Under the pieces are notes generated by a model. The model did no database searches. It was not told where the DNA came from and was given only the letters and a program-made list of their open reading frames with translations. A program made the translations under genes and the position numbers. Source: Pseudomonadota bacterium (GTDB lineage: Bacteria > Pseudomonadota > Gammaproteobacteria > Burkholderiales > Burkholderiaceae_C). Taken from it: a stretch of 64,000 bases of DNA. Below, in pieces: positions 41,079 through 49,427 of this stretch (position 1 is the stretch's first letter; every line of letters begins with the position of its first letter). The stretch is from positions 1-64,000 of the forward strand of contig JAFEEG010000028.1 in assembly GCA_018241225.1 (NCBI GenBank), in the 5' to 3' direction.

Positions 41079-41749
41079 CGGCCGGCTTCGTCCCACGAAG
41101 CGGAGGCGCGCAGCATGCGCTCGATGTCGCGCTTGGCCTTGGCCGTACCGGCGGCGTCCATGCCAGCCGGAAAGCGCATCATCCAGTTGCCTTGCGGATC
41201 GACCAGGTACATGTGCTCGTCGAGCTGGTGGCCCTGGGCAGGCTCGAGCCACTGCGCCAACTGGCCCTGCTGCACGCGCAGCACGGTAGCGCCGCGCAGC
41301 GCGGCCTCCAGGCGTGCGGGCGGCTGGGCGCCGTCGCTGACCAGCCAGACGCGGTCCAGCCGGTCTTTCTCGCGGCCCAGGCTTTCGCGCAGTTGCCGCT
41401 GCAGGTACAGGTATTGCTCGCACAGGTTGTCGCAGCCGGACTTGGCCACCACCACGAGCAGCCATTGGCCCTTGAGCGAACGCAGCTCGACACTCTTGCC
41501 GTCTTGCGCGGTGGCCGTGAGGGCCGGCAGTGGGCGCTGCGGGTCGATCAGCTGCCCATAGCCGGCGCTGCCGTGCGGCTTGATCACGTAGTAGGTGAAG
41601 TACGAGGCAATGACGGGTGCCGCGCAGATCAGCATCACCAGCAGCATGCGAATGCGCCCCGAGCGGGTTCGCCGCTCGTCGCTCACGCCCAGCGTCTGCT
41701 CGGGCGTGGGCATGGAATGCACGGTCAGGCCCAGCGGCTCGTCAGCCAT
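41075..41749 (-). CDS. Sco-like membrane protein with CxxxC motif, cox assembly candidate
   Basis: This 224-aa protein has one membrane segment (about residues 38-57) and a periplasmic domain with thioredoxin-like order: LPALTATAQDGK, LLVVVAKSGCDNLCEQYL and YLVDPQGNWMMRFP. The CDNLC motif has the same Cys-x3-Cys spacing as SCO1, but I see no obvious match to the SCO histidine. It overlaps SURF1 at its start (8 nt) and ctaA at its end (4 nt), so it is firmly part of the oxidase assembly operon. A copper or thiol-redox role in CuA or CuB assembly is an inference. Confidence 0.75.
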   Translation of the reverse strand: MADEPLGLTVHSMPTPEQTLGVSDERRTRSGRIRMLLVMLICAAPVIASYFTYYVIKPHGSAGYGQLIDPQRPLPALTATAQDGKSVELRSLKGQWLLVVVAKSGCDNLCEQYLYLQRQLRESLGREKDRLDRVWLVSDGAQPPARLEAALRGATVLRVQQGQLAQWLEPAQGHQLDEHMYLVDPQGNWMMRFPAGMDAAGTAKAKRDIERMLRASASWDEAGR

Positions 41750-42626
41750 GGCGCGAACGCCTTGCGCGGCGGAGGGGGACGATGAGTTGGAACCAGACAT
41801 AGAGTACTGCGACGAGGGCCGCGAGGCCGAACCACTGGAATGCGTAGCCGTAGTGCCGATCGATGCCCAGCGCCGGGGCCGGCCAGTCACGCTGCAGGCC
41901 TTGGGAGGCGCTGCCGATTTCCTGCAACGAAAGCTCCGTGCGCACCGGCAGGCCGGTTTGCGTGCGGAAAGCTTCCAGGTCCAGATTTTGCCGGATGGGC
42001 GAAGACCCCACGGCGGTGGGCGTCGGTGATGCCGCCGCGGCGGGTTTCGATCCGGCCGCCGCCTCTGCCGCCGGCACGGCCTGGGCCGGTGCCATGGCGG
42101 CATCCTTGCCCAGCTCGAGCAGGTGCGCGGGCGGCGTGGCGATGACGGCGTCGATTTCCACCAGGCCGCTGGGCGTTGCTACCGGTTCGAGCGCCGTGCG
42201 GTCGTTGAAGTTGCGCTGGATCCAGCCGCGCTGGACCATCACTGTCTCGTTGCTGCCTTCCAGCGCCAGCGGCGTGAGCACGTAGAAGCCCGGGACGCCG
42301 TGCATCTGCCGGTTGTCGAGGTAGACCGACTGCGAGGCCAGCCACAGCCCACGCAAATGCACCCGGCGATGCAGCGCCTCGAGCGGACTGGGCAGGGCCA
42401 GGAACTGCGCCTGGTCCAGCACCGGCAACTGCCCCTGCGCCTGGATCTGGGCCTGCAATGCCTCCTTCTGCGCGGCGCGGTGCAACTGCCAATTGCCCAG
42501 GGCAATGCCCAGTCCGATCAGCAGCAGCGCCAGGACTGCAAAGAGCCAGGTGTGGCGCCTGCGCCTTGGCTGGGGCGGCGCGAATTCCGGCGCGCGAGCC
42601 GACTGGTGTCTTGCCGCTTCGCTCAC
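41742..42626 (-). CDS. SURF1-family cytochrome oxidase assembly protein
   Basis: This 294-aa protein has the SURF1 layout: an N-terminal membrane segment (about residues 26-45, then GNWQLHRAAQKEAL), a periplasmic domain with RGLWLASQSVYLDNRQMHG and GFYVLTPL, and a C-terminal membrane segment after HYGYAFQWFGLAALV. SURF1 helps insert heme A in subunit I. An Ala/Pro-rich insertion lies at about 195-230. The GTG start at 42624-42626 is supported by GGAGG four bases upstream. It is divergent from the DUF2909 gene with a 36-bp gap. Confidence 0.92.
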   Translation of the reverse strand: MSEAARHQSARAPEFAPPQPRRRRHTWLFAVLALLLIGLGIALGNWQLHRAAQKEALQAQIQAQGQLPVLDQAQFLALPSPLEALHRRVHLRGLWLASQSVYLDNRQMHGVPGFYVLTPLALEGSNETVMVQRGWIQRNFNDRTALEPVATPSGLVEIDAVIATPPAHLLELGKDAAMAPAQAVPAAEAAAGSKPAAAASPTPTAVGSSPIRQNLDLEAFRTQTGLPVRTELSLQEIGSASQGLQRDWPAPALGIDRHYGYAFQWFGLAALVAVLYVWFQLIVPLRRARRSRHG

Positions 42627-42662
42627 ACGGCCTCCGGACCGCGCGGGTCGATAATGCTTGTC

Positions 42663-42893
42663 ATGAAATACGTCATTGCCCTGGTGTTCGTGGGCATCCT
42701 GGCCAGCTTGGGATCGGCCCTGTTCTTCATGCTCAAGGGCGGGCCGTCCGACGACAAATCGCGCGCCAAGTCTGGAGGCATGGCGCGCGCGCTCACCGTT
42801 CGGATCGGCCTGTCGGTGGTTTTGTTCCTGTGCGTGCTGCTGGCCTGGAAGCTCGGCTACATCCAGCCAGGGGGACTTCCGGTCGGCAAATAG
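42663..42893 (+). CDS. DUF2909 twin transmembrane protein
   Basis: This 76-aa protein has two membrane helices, residues about 2-24 and 48-68, joined by a short charged loop. It matches the small twin-TM proteins found in betaproteobacterial cox loci. It is on the opposite strand, between SURF1 and ctaE, and probably takes part in oxidase assembly, though this has not been shown. An ATG at 42654 would add three residues. A bidirectional terminator follows. Confidence 0.85.
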   Translation: MKYVIALVFVGILASLGSALFFMLKGGPSDDKSRAKSGGMARALTVRIGLSVVLFLCVLLAWKLGYIQPGGLPVGK

Positions 42894-42925
42894 ATCGGGC
42901 CGACGCGCCTCTTCTGAAAACCATG

Positions 42926-42951
42926 AAAAAAGCGCCTTGCGGCGCTTTTTT
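42926..42951. terminator. Bidirectional intrinsic terminator
   Basis: The inverted repeat AAAAAAGCGCC-TTGC-GGCGCTTTTTT has a GC core, an A tract on one side and a T tract on the other. It can end the DUF2909 transcript on the plus strand and the ctaE operon on the minus strand, which converge here. Confidence 0.92.
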
Positions 42952-42973
42952 GCTTTGCCGTGGTGCGAAGTGC

Positions 42974-43855
42974 TCAAAGCCAATAGACCAGCATGTACAG
43001 GCCCAGCCACACCACGTCCACGAAGTGCCAGTACCAGGCGGCGCCCTCGAAGCCGAAGTGGCGCTCGGGCGTGAAGTGGCCCTTGTGCAGGCGCAGGGTG
43101 ATGAAGAACAGCATCAGCATGCCCACGAACACGTGCAGGCCGTGAAAGCCCGTGAGCATGAAGAAGGTGGAGCCGTAGGTGCCCGAGCTGAGCTTGAGGT
43201 TCAGCTCGGTGTAGAGGTGGTGGTACTCATAGCCCTGCACGCACAGGAAGATGAAGCCCAGGATCACCGTCATCCACATGAAGCGGATGGTCTGCGCGCG
43301 ATGGTTGGCGCGCAGCGCGTGGTGGGCAATGGTCAGCGTCACGCCCGAGCTCAGCAGCAGCGCGGTGTTGATGGTGGGCAGCCAGAAGGGACCCACGGTC
43401 TGGAACGGCTCGACGATGTTGGCCGGCGAAGCGGTGGCGCCCGCCTGCACGGTGGGCCACACGGCCTTGAAGTCGGGCCACAGCAGCGCGTTGTCCAGGC
43501 TGCCCAGCGCAGGCAGCGCGTGGGTGCGGGCCCACCACAGCGCGGTGAAGAAGGCACCGAAGAACATCACCTCCGAGAAGATGAACCAGCTCATGCTCCA
43601 GCGGTACGACAGGTCGATCTTGTGGCCGTACTGGCCACTCTCGCTTTCGTGCGCCGCGGCGCGGAACCAGGTGAACAGCACCGACAGCCACGTGATCATG
43701 CCGGCCAGCAGCGACCAGGCACCCCAGCCGTGGCCGTTGACCCACTGCGCGGCGCCGAGGATCACCAGGAACAACCCGATCGCGGAAAGAACCGGGTAGG
43801 CCGAGGGGGCCGGCACGAAGTAGTAAGGCGTGGTGCCGTGGGCGGTTGAACTCAT
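42974..43855 (-). CDS. ctaE: Cytochrome c oxidase subunit III
   Basis: This 293-aa membrane protein is a complete subunit III with seven predicted helices. Typical segments are YRWSMSWFIFSEVMFFGAFF, GVTLTIAHHALR, VQGYEYHHLYTELNLKLSS and FFMLTGFHGLHVFVGM. The C-terminal FEGAAWYWHFVDVVWLGLY is also characteristic. It is the last gene of the structural oxidase operon and ends 22 bp before the bidirectional terminator. Confidence 0.96.
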   Translation of the reverse strand: MSSTAHGTTPYYFVPAPSAYPVLSAIGLFLVILGAAQWVNGHGWGAWSLLAGMITWLSVLFTWFRAAAHESESGQYGHKIDLSYRWSMSWFIFSEVMFFGAFFTALWWARTHALPALGSLDNALLWPDFKAVWPTVQAGATASPANIVEPFQTVGPFWLPTINTALLLSSGVTLTIAHHALRANHRAQTIRFMWMTVILGFIFLCVQGYEYHHLYTELNLKLSSGTYGSTFFMLTGFHGLHVFVGMLMLFFITLRLHKGHFTPERHFGFEGAAWYWHFVDVVWLGLYMLVYWL

Positions 43856-43915
43856 TTGCGCTCCTGCTTTCTCTTCTTTCTACTCAATCTCTTCTCTTTT
43901 GCGGTGTCGCCCGTT

Positions 43916-44140
43916 TCAGGGCGCCACCACGAACTTGACCAGAACGACCAGCGCCACCACGAACAGCACCGCGGCCACCAGGCCCACGCCGATGATGTGC
44001 AGTGGCGTCAGGCGCTTGATGTCTTCCTGGTAGCTGCTGTTCTTGCGCACGCCGAAGAAGCCCCACGCCACGGCCTTGAAGGTGCGCAGCAGCGAGGAGG
44101 ACTTGTTGTTCGCCTCGGGGGGCAGCTTCTGCGCGGCCAT
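43916..44140 (-). CDS. DUF2970 small membrane protein of the cox operon
   Basis: This 74-aa protein has one C-terminal membrane helix (about residues 48-72) after a segment FKAVAWGFFGVRKNSSYQED. It matches the DUF2970 family found between ctaG and ctaE in betaproteobacteria. Its ATG (44138-44140) shares one base with the ctaG stop, so it is translationally coupled. Its function is unknown; oxidase assembly or stability is the likely context. Confidence 0.87.
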   Translation of the reverse strand: MAAQKLPPEANNKSSSLLRTFKAVAWGFFGVRKNSSYQEDIKRLTPLHIIGVGLVAAVLFVVALVVLVKFVVAP

Positions 44141-44778
44141 CACGACTTGGGCTCCGGCTTGCCGTCAACGCTCGAGGCGGCCGTCTTGCCCGGCGCAGCC
44201 GGCACCGGCGAGCCCACCTCGAAGAAGGTGTAGGACAAGGTGATGGTCTTCACGTCCTTGGACAGCTTGGGGTCGATCACGAAGGCCACCGGCCACTGCT
44301 TCTTCTCGCCAGCATCGAGCGTGTACTGGTTGAAGCAGAAGCACTCCAGCTTGTTGAAGTACGGCGCGGCCTGCTGGGGCGCATAGCTGGGAATGGCTTG
44401 CGCGGCCATGCGGCGGTTCTGCACGTTCTGGAATTCGTACATGACCGTGTGCAGCTCGCCCGGGTGCACTTCCATGGAGCTTTGCGCGGGCTTGAACTCC
44501 CACAGGCCGCGCGAATTGGCGTCGAACTCGACCGTGATGGTGCGGCTCTTGTCGACCTGCGTGTTGTTCACCCGCACGTCCTTGCCGCCAGAGGCACCAC
44601 CAGGCACTTCCAGTTCGGAGCGGGCCAGGATGTTGATGCCCGTCACCTCGCAGATCGCGCGGTACATCGGCACCAGCGCATAGCCGAACGCAAACATGCC
44701 GGCCGTGACGACGGCGAGCTTGCCCACCATTCGCAAGTTGTGGCGGCGCTTGCTCTCGTCCTTGCTGCTGCTGGCCAT
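44140..44778 (-). CDS. ctaG: Cytochrome c oxidase assembly protein CtaG (Cox11)
   Basis: This 212-aa protein delivers copper to the CuB site of subunit I. It has one N-terminal membrane helix (MVGKLAVVTAGMFAFGYALVP) followed by a periplasmic immunoglobulin-like domain. The copper-binding pair is seen in LECFCFNQY and the membrane-proximal cysteine in YRAICEVTG. The gene lies between ctaD with its small peptide and DUF2970, as in other betaproteobacteria. Confidence 0.95.
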   Translation of the reverse strand: MASSSKDESKRRHNLRMVGKLAVVTAGMFAFGYALVPMYRAICEVTGINILARSELEVPGGASGGKDVRVNNTQVDKSRTITVEFDANSRGLWEFKPAQSSMEVHPGELHTVMYEFQNVQNRRMAAQAIPSYAPQQAAPYFNKLECFCFNQYTLDAGEKKQWPVAFVIDPKLSKDVKTITLSYTFFEVGSPVPAAPGKTAASSVDGKPEPKS

Positions 44779-44810
44779 GGCGCGCTGGGCTCCTTCGGGT
44801 TTCTCGGGCG

Positions 44811-44921
44811 TCAGCCGCGCATGAAGGCCATGCGCGCGATGAATCCGATGAAGAACATCACCGCAATGGAGGCCAGGATCAGCCCCATGCGACGGTTGCT
44901 CTTCTTCTGTTCAGGCGTCAT
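44811..44921 (-). CDS. 36-aa cytochrome oxidase small assembly protein
   Basis: This short frame encodes MTPEQKKSNRRMGLILAS followed by a single membrane helix and MAFMRG. It is 36 residues long. It matches the small assembly peptide annotated between ctaD and ctaG in Burkholderiales (basic start, one TM). It lies 32 bp after the ctaD stop and 32 bp before the ctaG start on the same strand. Its size means automated gene callers often miss it. Confidence 0.8.
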   Translation of the reverse strand: MTPEQKKSNRRMGLILASIAVMFFIGFIARMAFMRG

Positions 44922-44953
44922 CTCCGGGCCTCTTGCTCTTTGTCAGGCGGCGC

Positions 44954-46588
44954 TCAGCCGATCACCTTGGTGGCGGTGGCGTCCAGCTTGGGCGGGGTCT
45001 CGAAGGTGTGGAAAGGCGCCGGCGAAGGCACTTCCCATTCCAGGCCTTCGGCCGCTTCCCAGGGCTTTTGGGGGGCGGGCTCGCCCTTGCCGAGCATGGT
45101 GGGCAGGACGATGAAGAAGAAGAAATACACCTGTGCCAGGCCGAAGGCAAAGGCGCCCACCGTGGCAATCGCGTTGAAGTCGGCGAATTGCATCGGGTAG
45201 TCGGCATAGCGACGCGGCATGCCGGCCAGGCCCAGGAAGTGCATCGGGAAGAAGGCCAGGTTGAAAGAGATCAACGACCACCAGAAGTGCACCTTGCCGC
45301 GCCACTCGTTGTACATGACGCCGGTCCACTTGGGCACCCAGTAGTAGAAGCCCGCGAACATGGCGTAGAGCGAGCCGGCCACCAGCACGTAGTGGAAGTG
45401 GGCCACCACGTAGTAGGTGTCCTGCAGCTGGATGTCGATGGGTGCCACGGCCAGGATCAGGCCGGTGAAGCCGCCCATGGTGAACACGAAGATGAAGCCC
45501 ACCGCGAACAGCATGGGCGTCTCGAAGGTCATCGAGCCCTGCCACATGGTGGCGATCCAGTTGAAGATCTTCACGGCCGTGGGCACTGCGATGAGCATCG
45601 TGGCGTACATGAAGAACAGCTGGCCCGTCACCGGCATGCCGGTGGTGAACATGTGGTGTGCCCACACGATGAAGCTCAGGATGGCGATGGAGCTGGTGGC
45701 ATACACCATCGAGGCGTAGCCGAACAGCTTCTTGCGGGCGAAGGCCGGCACGATCTGGCTGACGATGCCGAAGGCCGGCAAGATCATGATGTAGACCTCG
45801 GGGTGGCCGAAGAACCAGAAGATGTGCTGGTACATCACCGGGTCGCCGCCGCCGGCGGGGTTGAAGAAGCTGGTGCCAAAGTGGCGATCGGTCAGCGTCA
45901 TGGTGATGGCGCCGGCCAGCACGGGCATCACGGCGATCAGCAGGTAGGCGGTGATCAGCCAGGTCCAGCAGAACATCGGCATCTTCATCAGCGTCATGCC
46001 GGGGGCGCGCATGTTGAGGATGGTCACGATGATGTTGATCGAGCCCATGATGGAGCTTGCGCCCATGATGTGCATGGCAAAGATGCCGGCGTCCATCGAG
46101 GGGCCCATCTGCAGCGTGAGCGGCGCATAGAGCGTCCAGCCTGCAGCGGGTGCGCCACCGGGCATGAAGAACGAACCCACCAGCATCAGGGCCGCCGGGA
46201 TCAGCAGCCAGAAGCTCAGGTTGTTCATGCGCGCGAAGGCCATGTCGGATGCGCCGATCTGCAGCGGGATCATCCAGTTCGCGAAGCCCACGAAGGCCGG
46301 CATGATGGCGCCGAACACCATGATCAAGCCGTGCATGGTGGTGAGCTGGTTGAACATTTCCGGGTTCACCAGTTGCAGGCCCGGCTGGAACAGCTCGGCA
46401 CGGATCAGCAGCGCCAGCACGCCCCCCACCATCAGCATGGCGAAGGAGAACAGCAGGTACAGCGTGCCGATGTCCTTGTGGTTGGTCGCGAAGACCCAGC
46501 GGCGCCAGCCCGTGGGTGCGTGATGGTCGTGGTGTTCGTCGTGCCCGTGGCCGTCAGCGTGCCCGTGGTTGTCGAGGATTGCACTCAT
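44954..46588 (-). CDS. ctaD: Cytochrome c oxidase subunit I
   Basis: This 544-aa subunit holds heme a, heme a3 and CuB. It has the His-rich start, TTMHGLIMVFGAIMPAF with a heme a ligand, FFGHPEVYIMILPAFG with the CuB histidine cross-linked to Tyr, WAHHMFTTGM with the two further CuB histidines, and VVAHFHYVL with the ligands of hemes a3 and a. Twelve membrane helices fit. The GHPEVY tyrosine marks an A1-type oxidase with a K channel. It sits 38 bp downstream of ctaC. Confidence 0.97.
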   Translation of the reverse strand: MSAILDNHGHADGHGHDEHHDHHAPTGWRRWVFATNHKDIGTLYLLFSFAMLMVGGVLALLIRAELFQPGLQLVNPEMFNQLTTMHGLIMVFGAIMPAFVGFANWMIPLQIGASDMAFARMNNLSFWLLIPAALMLVGSFFMPGGAPAAGWTLYAPLTLQMGPSMDAGIFAMHIMGASSIMGSINIIVTILNMRAPGMTLMKMPMFCWTWLITAYLLIAVMPVLAGAITMTLTDRHFGTSFFNPAGGGDPVMYQHIFWFFGHPEVYIMILPAFGIVSQIVPAFARKKLFGYASMVYATSSIAILSFIVWAHHMFTTGMPVTGQLFFMYATMLIAVPTAVKIFNWIATMWQGSMTFETPMLFAVGFIFVFTMGGFTGLILAVAPIDIQLQDTYYVVAHFHYVLVAGSLYAMFAGFYYWVPKWTGVMYNEWRGKVHFWWSLISFNLAFFPMHFLGLAGMPRRYADYPMQFADFNAIATVGAFAFGLAQVYFFFFIVLPTMLGKGEPAPQKPWEAAEGLEWEVPSPAPFHTFETPPKLDATATKVIG

Positions 46589-46626
46589 GTCGATCTACTT
46601 TCTCTGCAACAGCTTGCGGGTGGGAC

Positions 46627-47796
46627 TTACTTGGCGCGCTCGGCAACCACTTCGGACGGCTGCACCAACTGGCCGGTCTTGTTCGACCAGCTGTTCTTGG
46701 TGAAGCTCACCACCGCGGCGATGTCGGTGTCGCTCAGCGCCTTCCAGGCGGGCATGGCGCCGTTGTTCGCGCCGTTGAGCACGATGTGCAGCTGCTTGGT
46801 GTGATCGGTGTCCAGCACGATGGCCGAGCCGTCCAGCGGCTTGATCGGGCCAGCGCCCTTGCCGTTGGCCTGGTGGCAGGCCGCGCAGTTGGAGGCGTAG
46901 ACCTTCTCGCCGCGAGCCAGCAGGTCGGGCAGTTCCCAGACCTTGTTCGGGTCGTCCTGCTTGGCGGCGGCTTCCTTGCGCTTGCCATCGACCCAGGCGG
47001 TGTAGTCGGCTGCCGAGACCACCTTCACGTGGATCGGCATGTAGGCGTGTTCCTTGCCGCACAGTTCCTGGCACTGGCCGTAGTAGTCGCCCACCTTCTC
47101 GGCGCGGAACCACGTGTCGCGCACGAAGCCCGGAATGGCGTCCTGCTTGATGCCGAACTGCGGCACGGCAAAGGCGTGGATCACGTCGTTGGCGGTGGTG
47201 ATGATGCGGACCTTGCTGTCCACCGGCACCACCAGGGGGTTGTCCACCTCGAACAGGTAGTTGTCGGGCACGGCGCCCTTGGCACCGCTGTTGGAAACGG
47301 CGCGGTGCTCGGGCAGCAGCGTGGAGATGAAGCCCAGGCCTTCGCCTTCGCCCTTGATGTAGTCGTAGCCCCACTTCCACTGGTAGCCGGTCACCTTGAT
47401 GGTGAGGTCGGCGTTGGTGGTGTCCTTCTGGGCAACCAGGACCTTGGTTGCCGGCAGGGCCATCAGGATCACGATGATGAAGGGGATGATCGTCCAGACC
47501 ACCTCGACCACCACCGACTCATGGAAGTTGGCCGCCTTGTGGCCCACCGACTTGCGGTGCTTCCAGATGGAATAGAACATGACCGAGAACACGGCGATGA
47601 AGATGACCGTGCACAGGATCATCATCGCGTTGTGCAGGAAGTGCTGCTCCTGCGCGATCTTGGTAACGCCGACCGGCAGGTTGAGCTGACGGACCTCTGG
47701 CCCCCCGGCCAGGTTGTTGACTGCGTGTGCGGCGGTGCTGAATGCCGCGCCGGTCGCTACGAGCAGGTTCGCCGCCTTGTACCAAATGCTCTTCAT
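46627..47796 (-). CDS. ctaC: Cytochrome c oxidase subunit II with C-terminal cytochrome c domain
   Basis: This 389-aa precursor has a signal peptide and two membrane helices. Its CuA domain has GQCQELCGKEHAYM near residue 240 as the cysteine/histidine/methionine ligand set. A C-terminal class I cytochrome c domain follows with the heme site CAACH near residue 300. This makes the complex caa3-like, receiving electrons through its own heme c. A GTG at 47803-47805 would add three residues; the ATG at 47796 has the better ribosome-site spacing (GAAGAA). It is probably co-transcribed with DUF2244 upstream. Confidence 0.95.
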   Translation of the reverse strand: MKSIWYKAANLLVATGAAFSTAAHAVNNLAGGPEVRQLNLPVGVTKIAQEQHFLHNAMMILCTVIFIAVFSVMFYSIWKHRKSVGHKAANFHESVVVEVVWTIIPFIIVILMALPATKVLVAQKDTTNADLTIKVTGYQWKWGYDYIKGEGEGLGFISTLLPEHRAVSNSGAKGAVPDNYLFEVDNPLVVPVDSKVRIITTANDVIHAFAVPQFGIKQDAIPGFVRDTWFRAEKVGDYYGQCQELCGKEHAYMPIHVKVVSAADYTAWVDGKRKEAAAKQDDPNKVWELPDLLARGEKVYASNCAACHQANGKGAGPIKPLDGSAIVLDTDHTKQLHIVLNGANNGAMPAWKALSDTDIAAVVSFTKNSWSNKTGQLVQPSEVVAERAK

Positions 47797-47871
47797 CGTG
47801 TTCACTTCTTCATTTTCCAGTTAACCCATCGGCCAGACCGTCGGCTTTGAAGCACGGCGCACCGCGTTGTC

Positions 47872-48348
47872 TCACGCGTTGCGCAGCGCCATGCGGATCT
47901 CCCGCGCCAACGCCGCCCGAAGCTCGGGCCGCACGTAGCGGCCCACCTTCACAGAACGACCCTGACCCGAGACCTCGATCAGCGAACGGTCGCTGACCTC
48001 CGGTTCGATCCGCACCTGGTGCGGCAAGAATTCCGTGCGCTCATGGCGCCCACCGTTTTCCAGCTCGACAACCAGCCGCCCCTCCTGCAACTCGATCATC
48101 TCGCCGTCCGTCGCGTGCCGTGCGTAGGCCAGGAAGGCCACGCCGACCGCCGCAAGTTCCAGCCAGGCGAAGGGCAGCACGAGCGGGGCTCCGCGCAGCC
48201 AAAAGCCGCCACCGATGGCCAGCGACACCAGACACAGCGATGCGTAGAGCCACGCCAGCTGACTCGGGGTGACCGAGCAGTTGCGCCTCAGAAACCAGCG
48301 GATGCCCTGGCTTGAGACGGTGGCAAAACGAAACACGGGATTTGGCAC
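47872..48348 (-). CDS. DUF2244 membrane protein
   Basis: This 158-aa protein has two membrane helices (about residues 30-48 and 52-72) and a C-terminal soluble domain ending in RYVRPELRAALAREIRMAL, the DUF2244 pattern. It is the first gene of the minus-strand oxidase operon, 75 bp ahead of ctaC, a position common in alpha- and betaproteobacteria. The family has no proven biochemical role; oxidase biogenesis is suggested by context. Confidence 0.87.
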   Translation of the reverse strand: MPNPVFRFATVSSQGIRWFLRRNCSVTPSQLAWLYASLCLVSLAIGGGFWLRGAPLVLPFAWLELAAVGVAFLAYARHATDGEMIELQEGRLVVELENGGRHERTEFLPHQVRIEPEVSDRSLIEVSGQGRSVKVGRYVRPELRAALAREIRMALRNA

Positions 48349-48483
48349 TTGCGAGGTTCAGTTATCGGTGCGTTGGCGGCCTTCAAAACTGTCGTCGCTC
48401 GGGCCTGGAATAACGTGGACACAATTCGCGCAACGACAAATTGTAGCTGTGCAATTCACTCGGGTTTGTCTGTATGGACGCAC

Positions 48484-49401
48484 TCAACTTGTCTTTCCCC
48501 GGCCACCCTGGAGCATCGATCGCATGTCGCGCAGCGACACCGCGCTTTCGGGCGACAAGGCGACCTTCGGCTTGGGCTTGAAGGCGTGGCCGTAGATGAT
48601 CTCGAAGGTCATGGAAATGCGGCCTTCCGCGTTCATCTTTCCGACGAGCAACTGTTGCAATTGCGCCCGCCAGGCCCGGCCTCGCAGCCCCGGAAATCGC
48701 AGGGGGTGGAAATTGCGGCCCAGCGTTCGCAGCTCGGCCAGCAGGGCCTCGGGCGAACTCCAGGTGAGCTGGATGTGCTCCATGTCCATCACCGGCTCGG
48801 CGAATCCGGCGCCCACCAGCATGTCGCCCCAGTCGTGCATGTCGGTGAAATCGTGGCCAGCCGGCGCCCAGCCCGCCGCGGCGTACAGGGCGCGCAGCTC
48901 GGCCAGGGTGTCGGGGCCCAGGCAGGAAAACATCAGGAAGCCGTTGGTGGCCACCAGCTTGTGCCACTGGCCGATCAGGCCCTGGGGGTCGGAGGCGCTG
49001 TGCAGCGACATGTTGGCCCACAGCAGGTCCACGCCCTCTTCGGGCAGCGTCTCGGCGCCAAAGCGTGTGCGCGCCGCGTTCCAGCGGCGGGCGCTCCACC
49101 AGGGGTCGGCCAGGGCCTGCGCAGTAACGGGCTGCAGCGCGGGCTCGGGCTCCACCACGAAGCTGGACGCCTCGCGGTAGCGCCGCGCCAGCAGGTTGTG
49201 CGCTTCCAGGCCACCGCGCAGCGGCGCCCAGTCGGCCCAGTTGCGCGGCTGGGTCTTGATCCATTGCAGCCGGTCTTCCATGCGCCGGCCCACCTCCTCG
49301 TGCAGCCAGGGTGAAGGGCCGGCAGGCGGGGTGCGCGCCCAGCGGGCGGCGGCAACTGCATCAATGGTCGGCGGGCGCCGCGTGGACTCGTTCTCAGGCA
49401 T
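48484..49401 (-). CDS. BioC/NDUFAF5-like methyltransferase-fold protein with degenerate SAM motif
   Basis: This 305-aa protein aligns in pattern with BioC/NDUFAF5: LWANMSLHSASDPQGLI, FLMFSCLGPDTLAELR, FTDMHDWGDMLVGAGFAEPVMDME and the late TFEIIYGHAFKPKP. The glycine-rich SAM loop expected near residue 55-65 (family LDLGCGTG) reads WADWAPLRGG, so motif I is degenerate. It may be a methyltransferase relative that has lost activity or acts as an assembly factor. It diverges from comF with only 26 bp between starts. Confidence 0.8.
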   Translation of the reverse strand: MPENESTRRPPTIDAVAAARWARTPPAGPSPWLHEEVGRRMEDRLQWIKTQPRNWADWAPLRGGLEAHNLLARRYREASSFVVEPEPALQPVTAQALADPWWSARRWNAARTRFGAETLPEEGVDLLWANMSLHSASDPQGLIGQWHKLVATNGFLMFSCLGPDTLAELRALYAAAGWAPAGHDFTDMHDWGDMLVGAGFAEPVMDMEHIQLTWSSPEALLAELRTLGRNFHPLRFPGLRGRAWRAQLQQLLVGKMNAEGRISMTFEIIYGHAFKPKPKVALSPESAVSLRDMRSMLQGGRGKTS

Positions 49402-49427
49402 GGGGCGGCCAGTATATTGAGTGCGTC

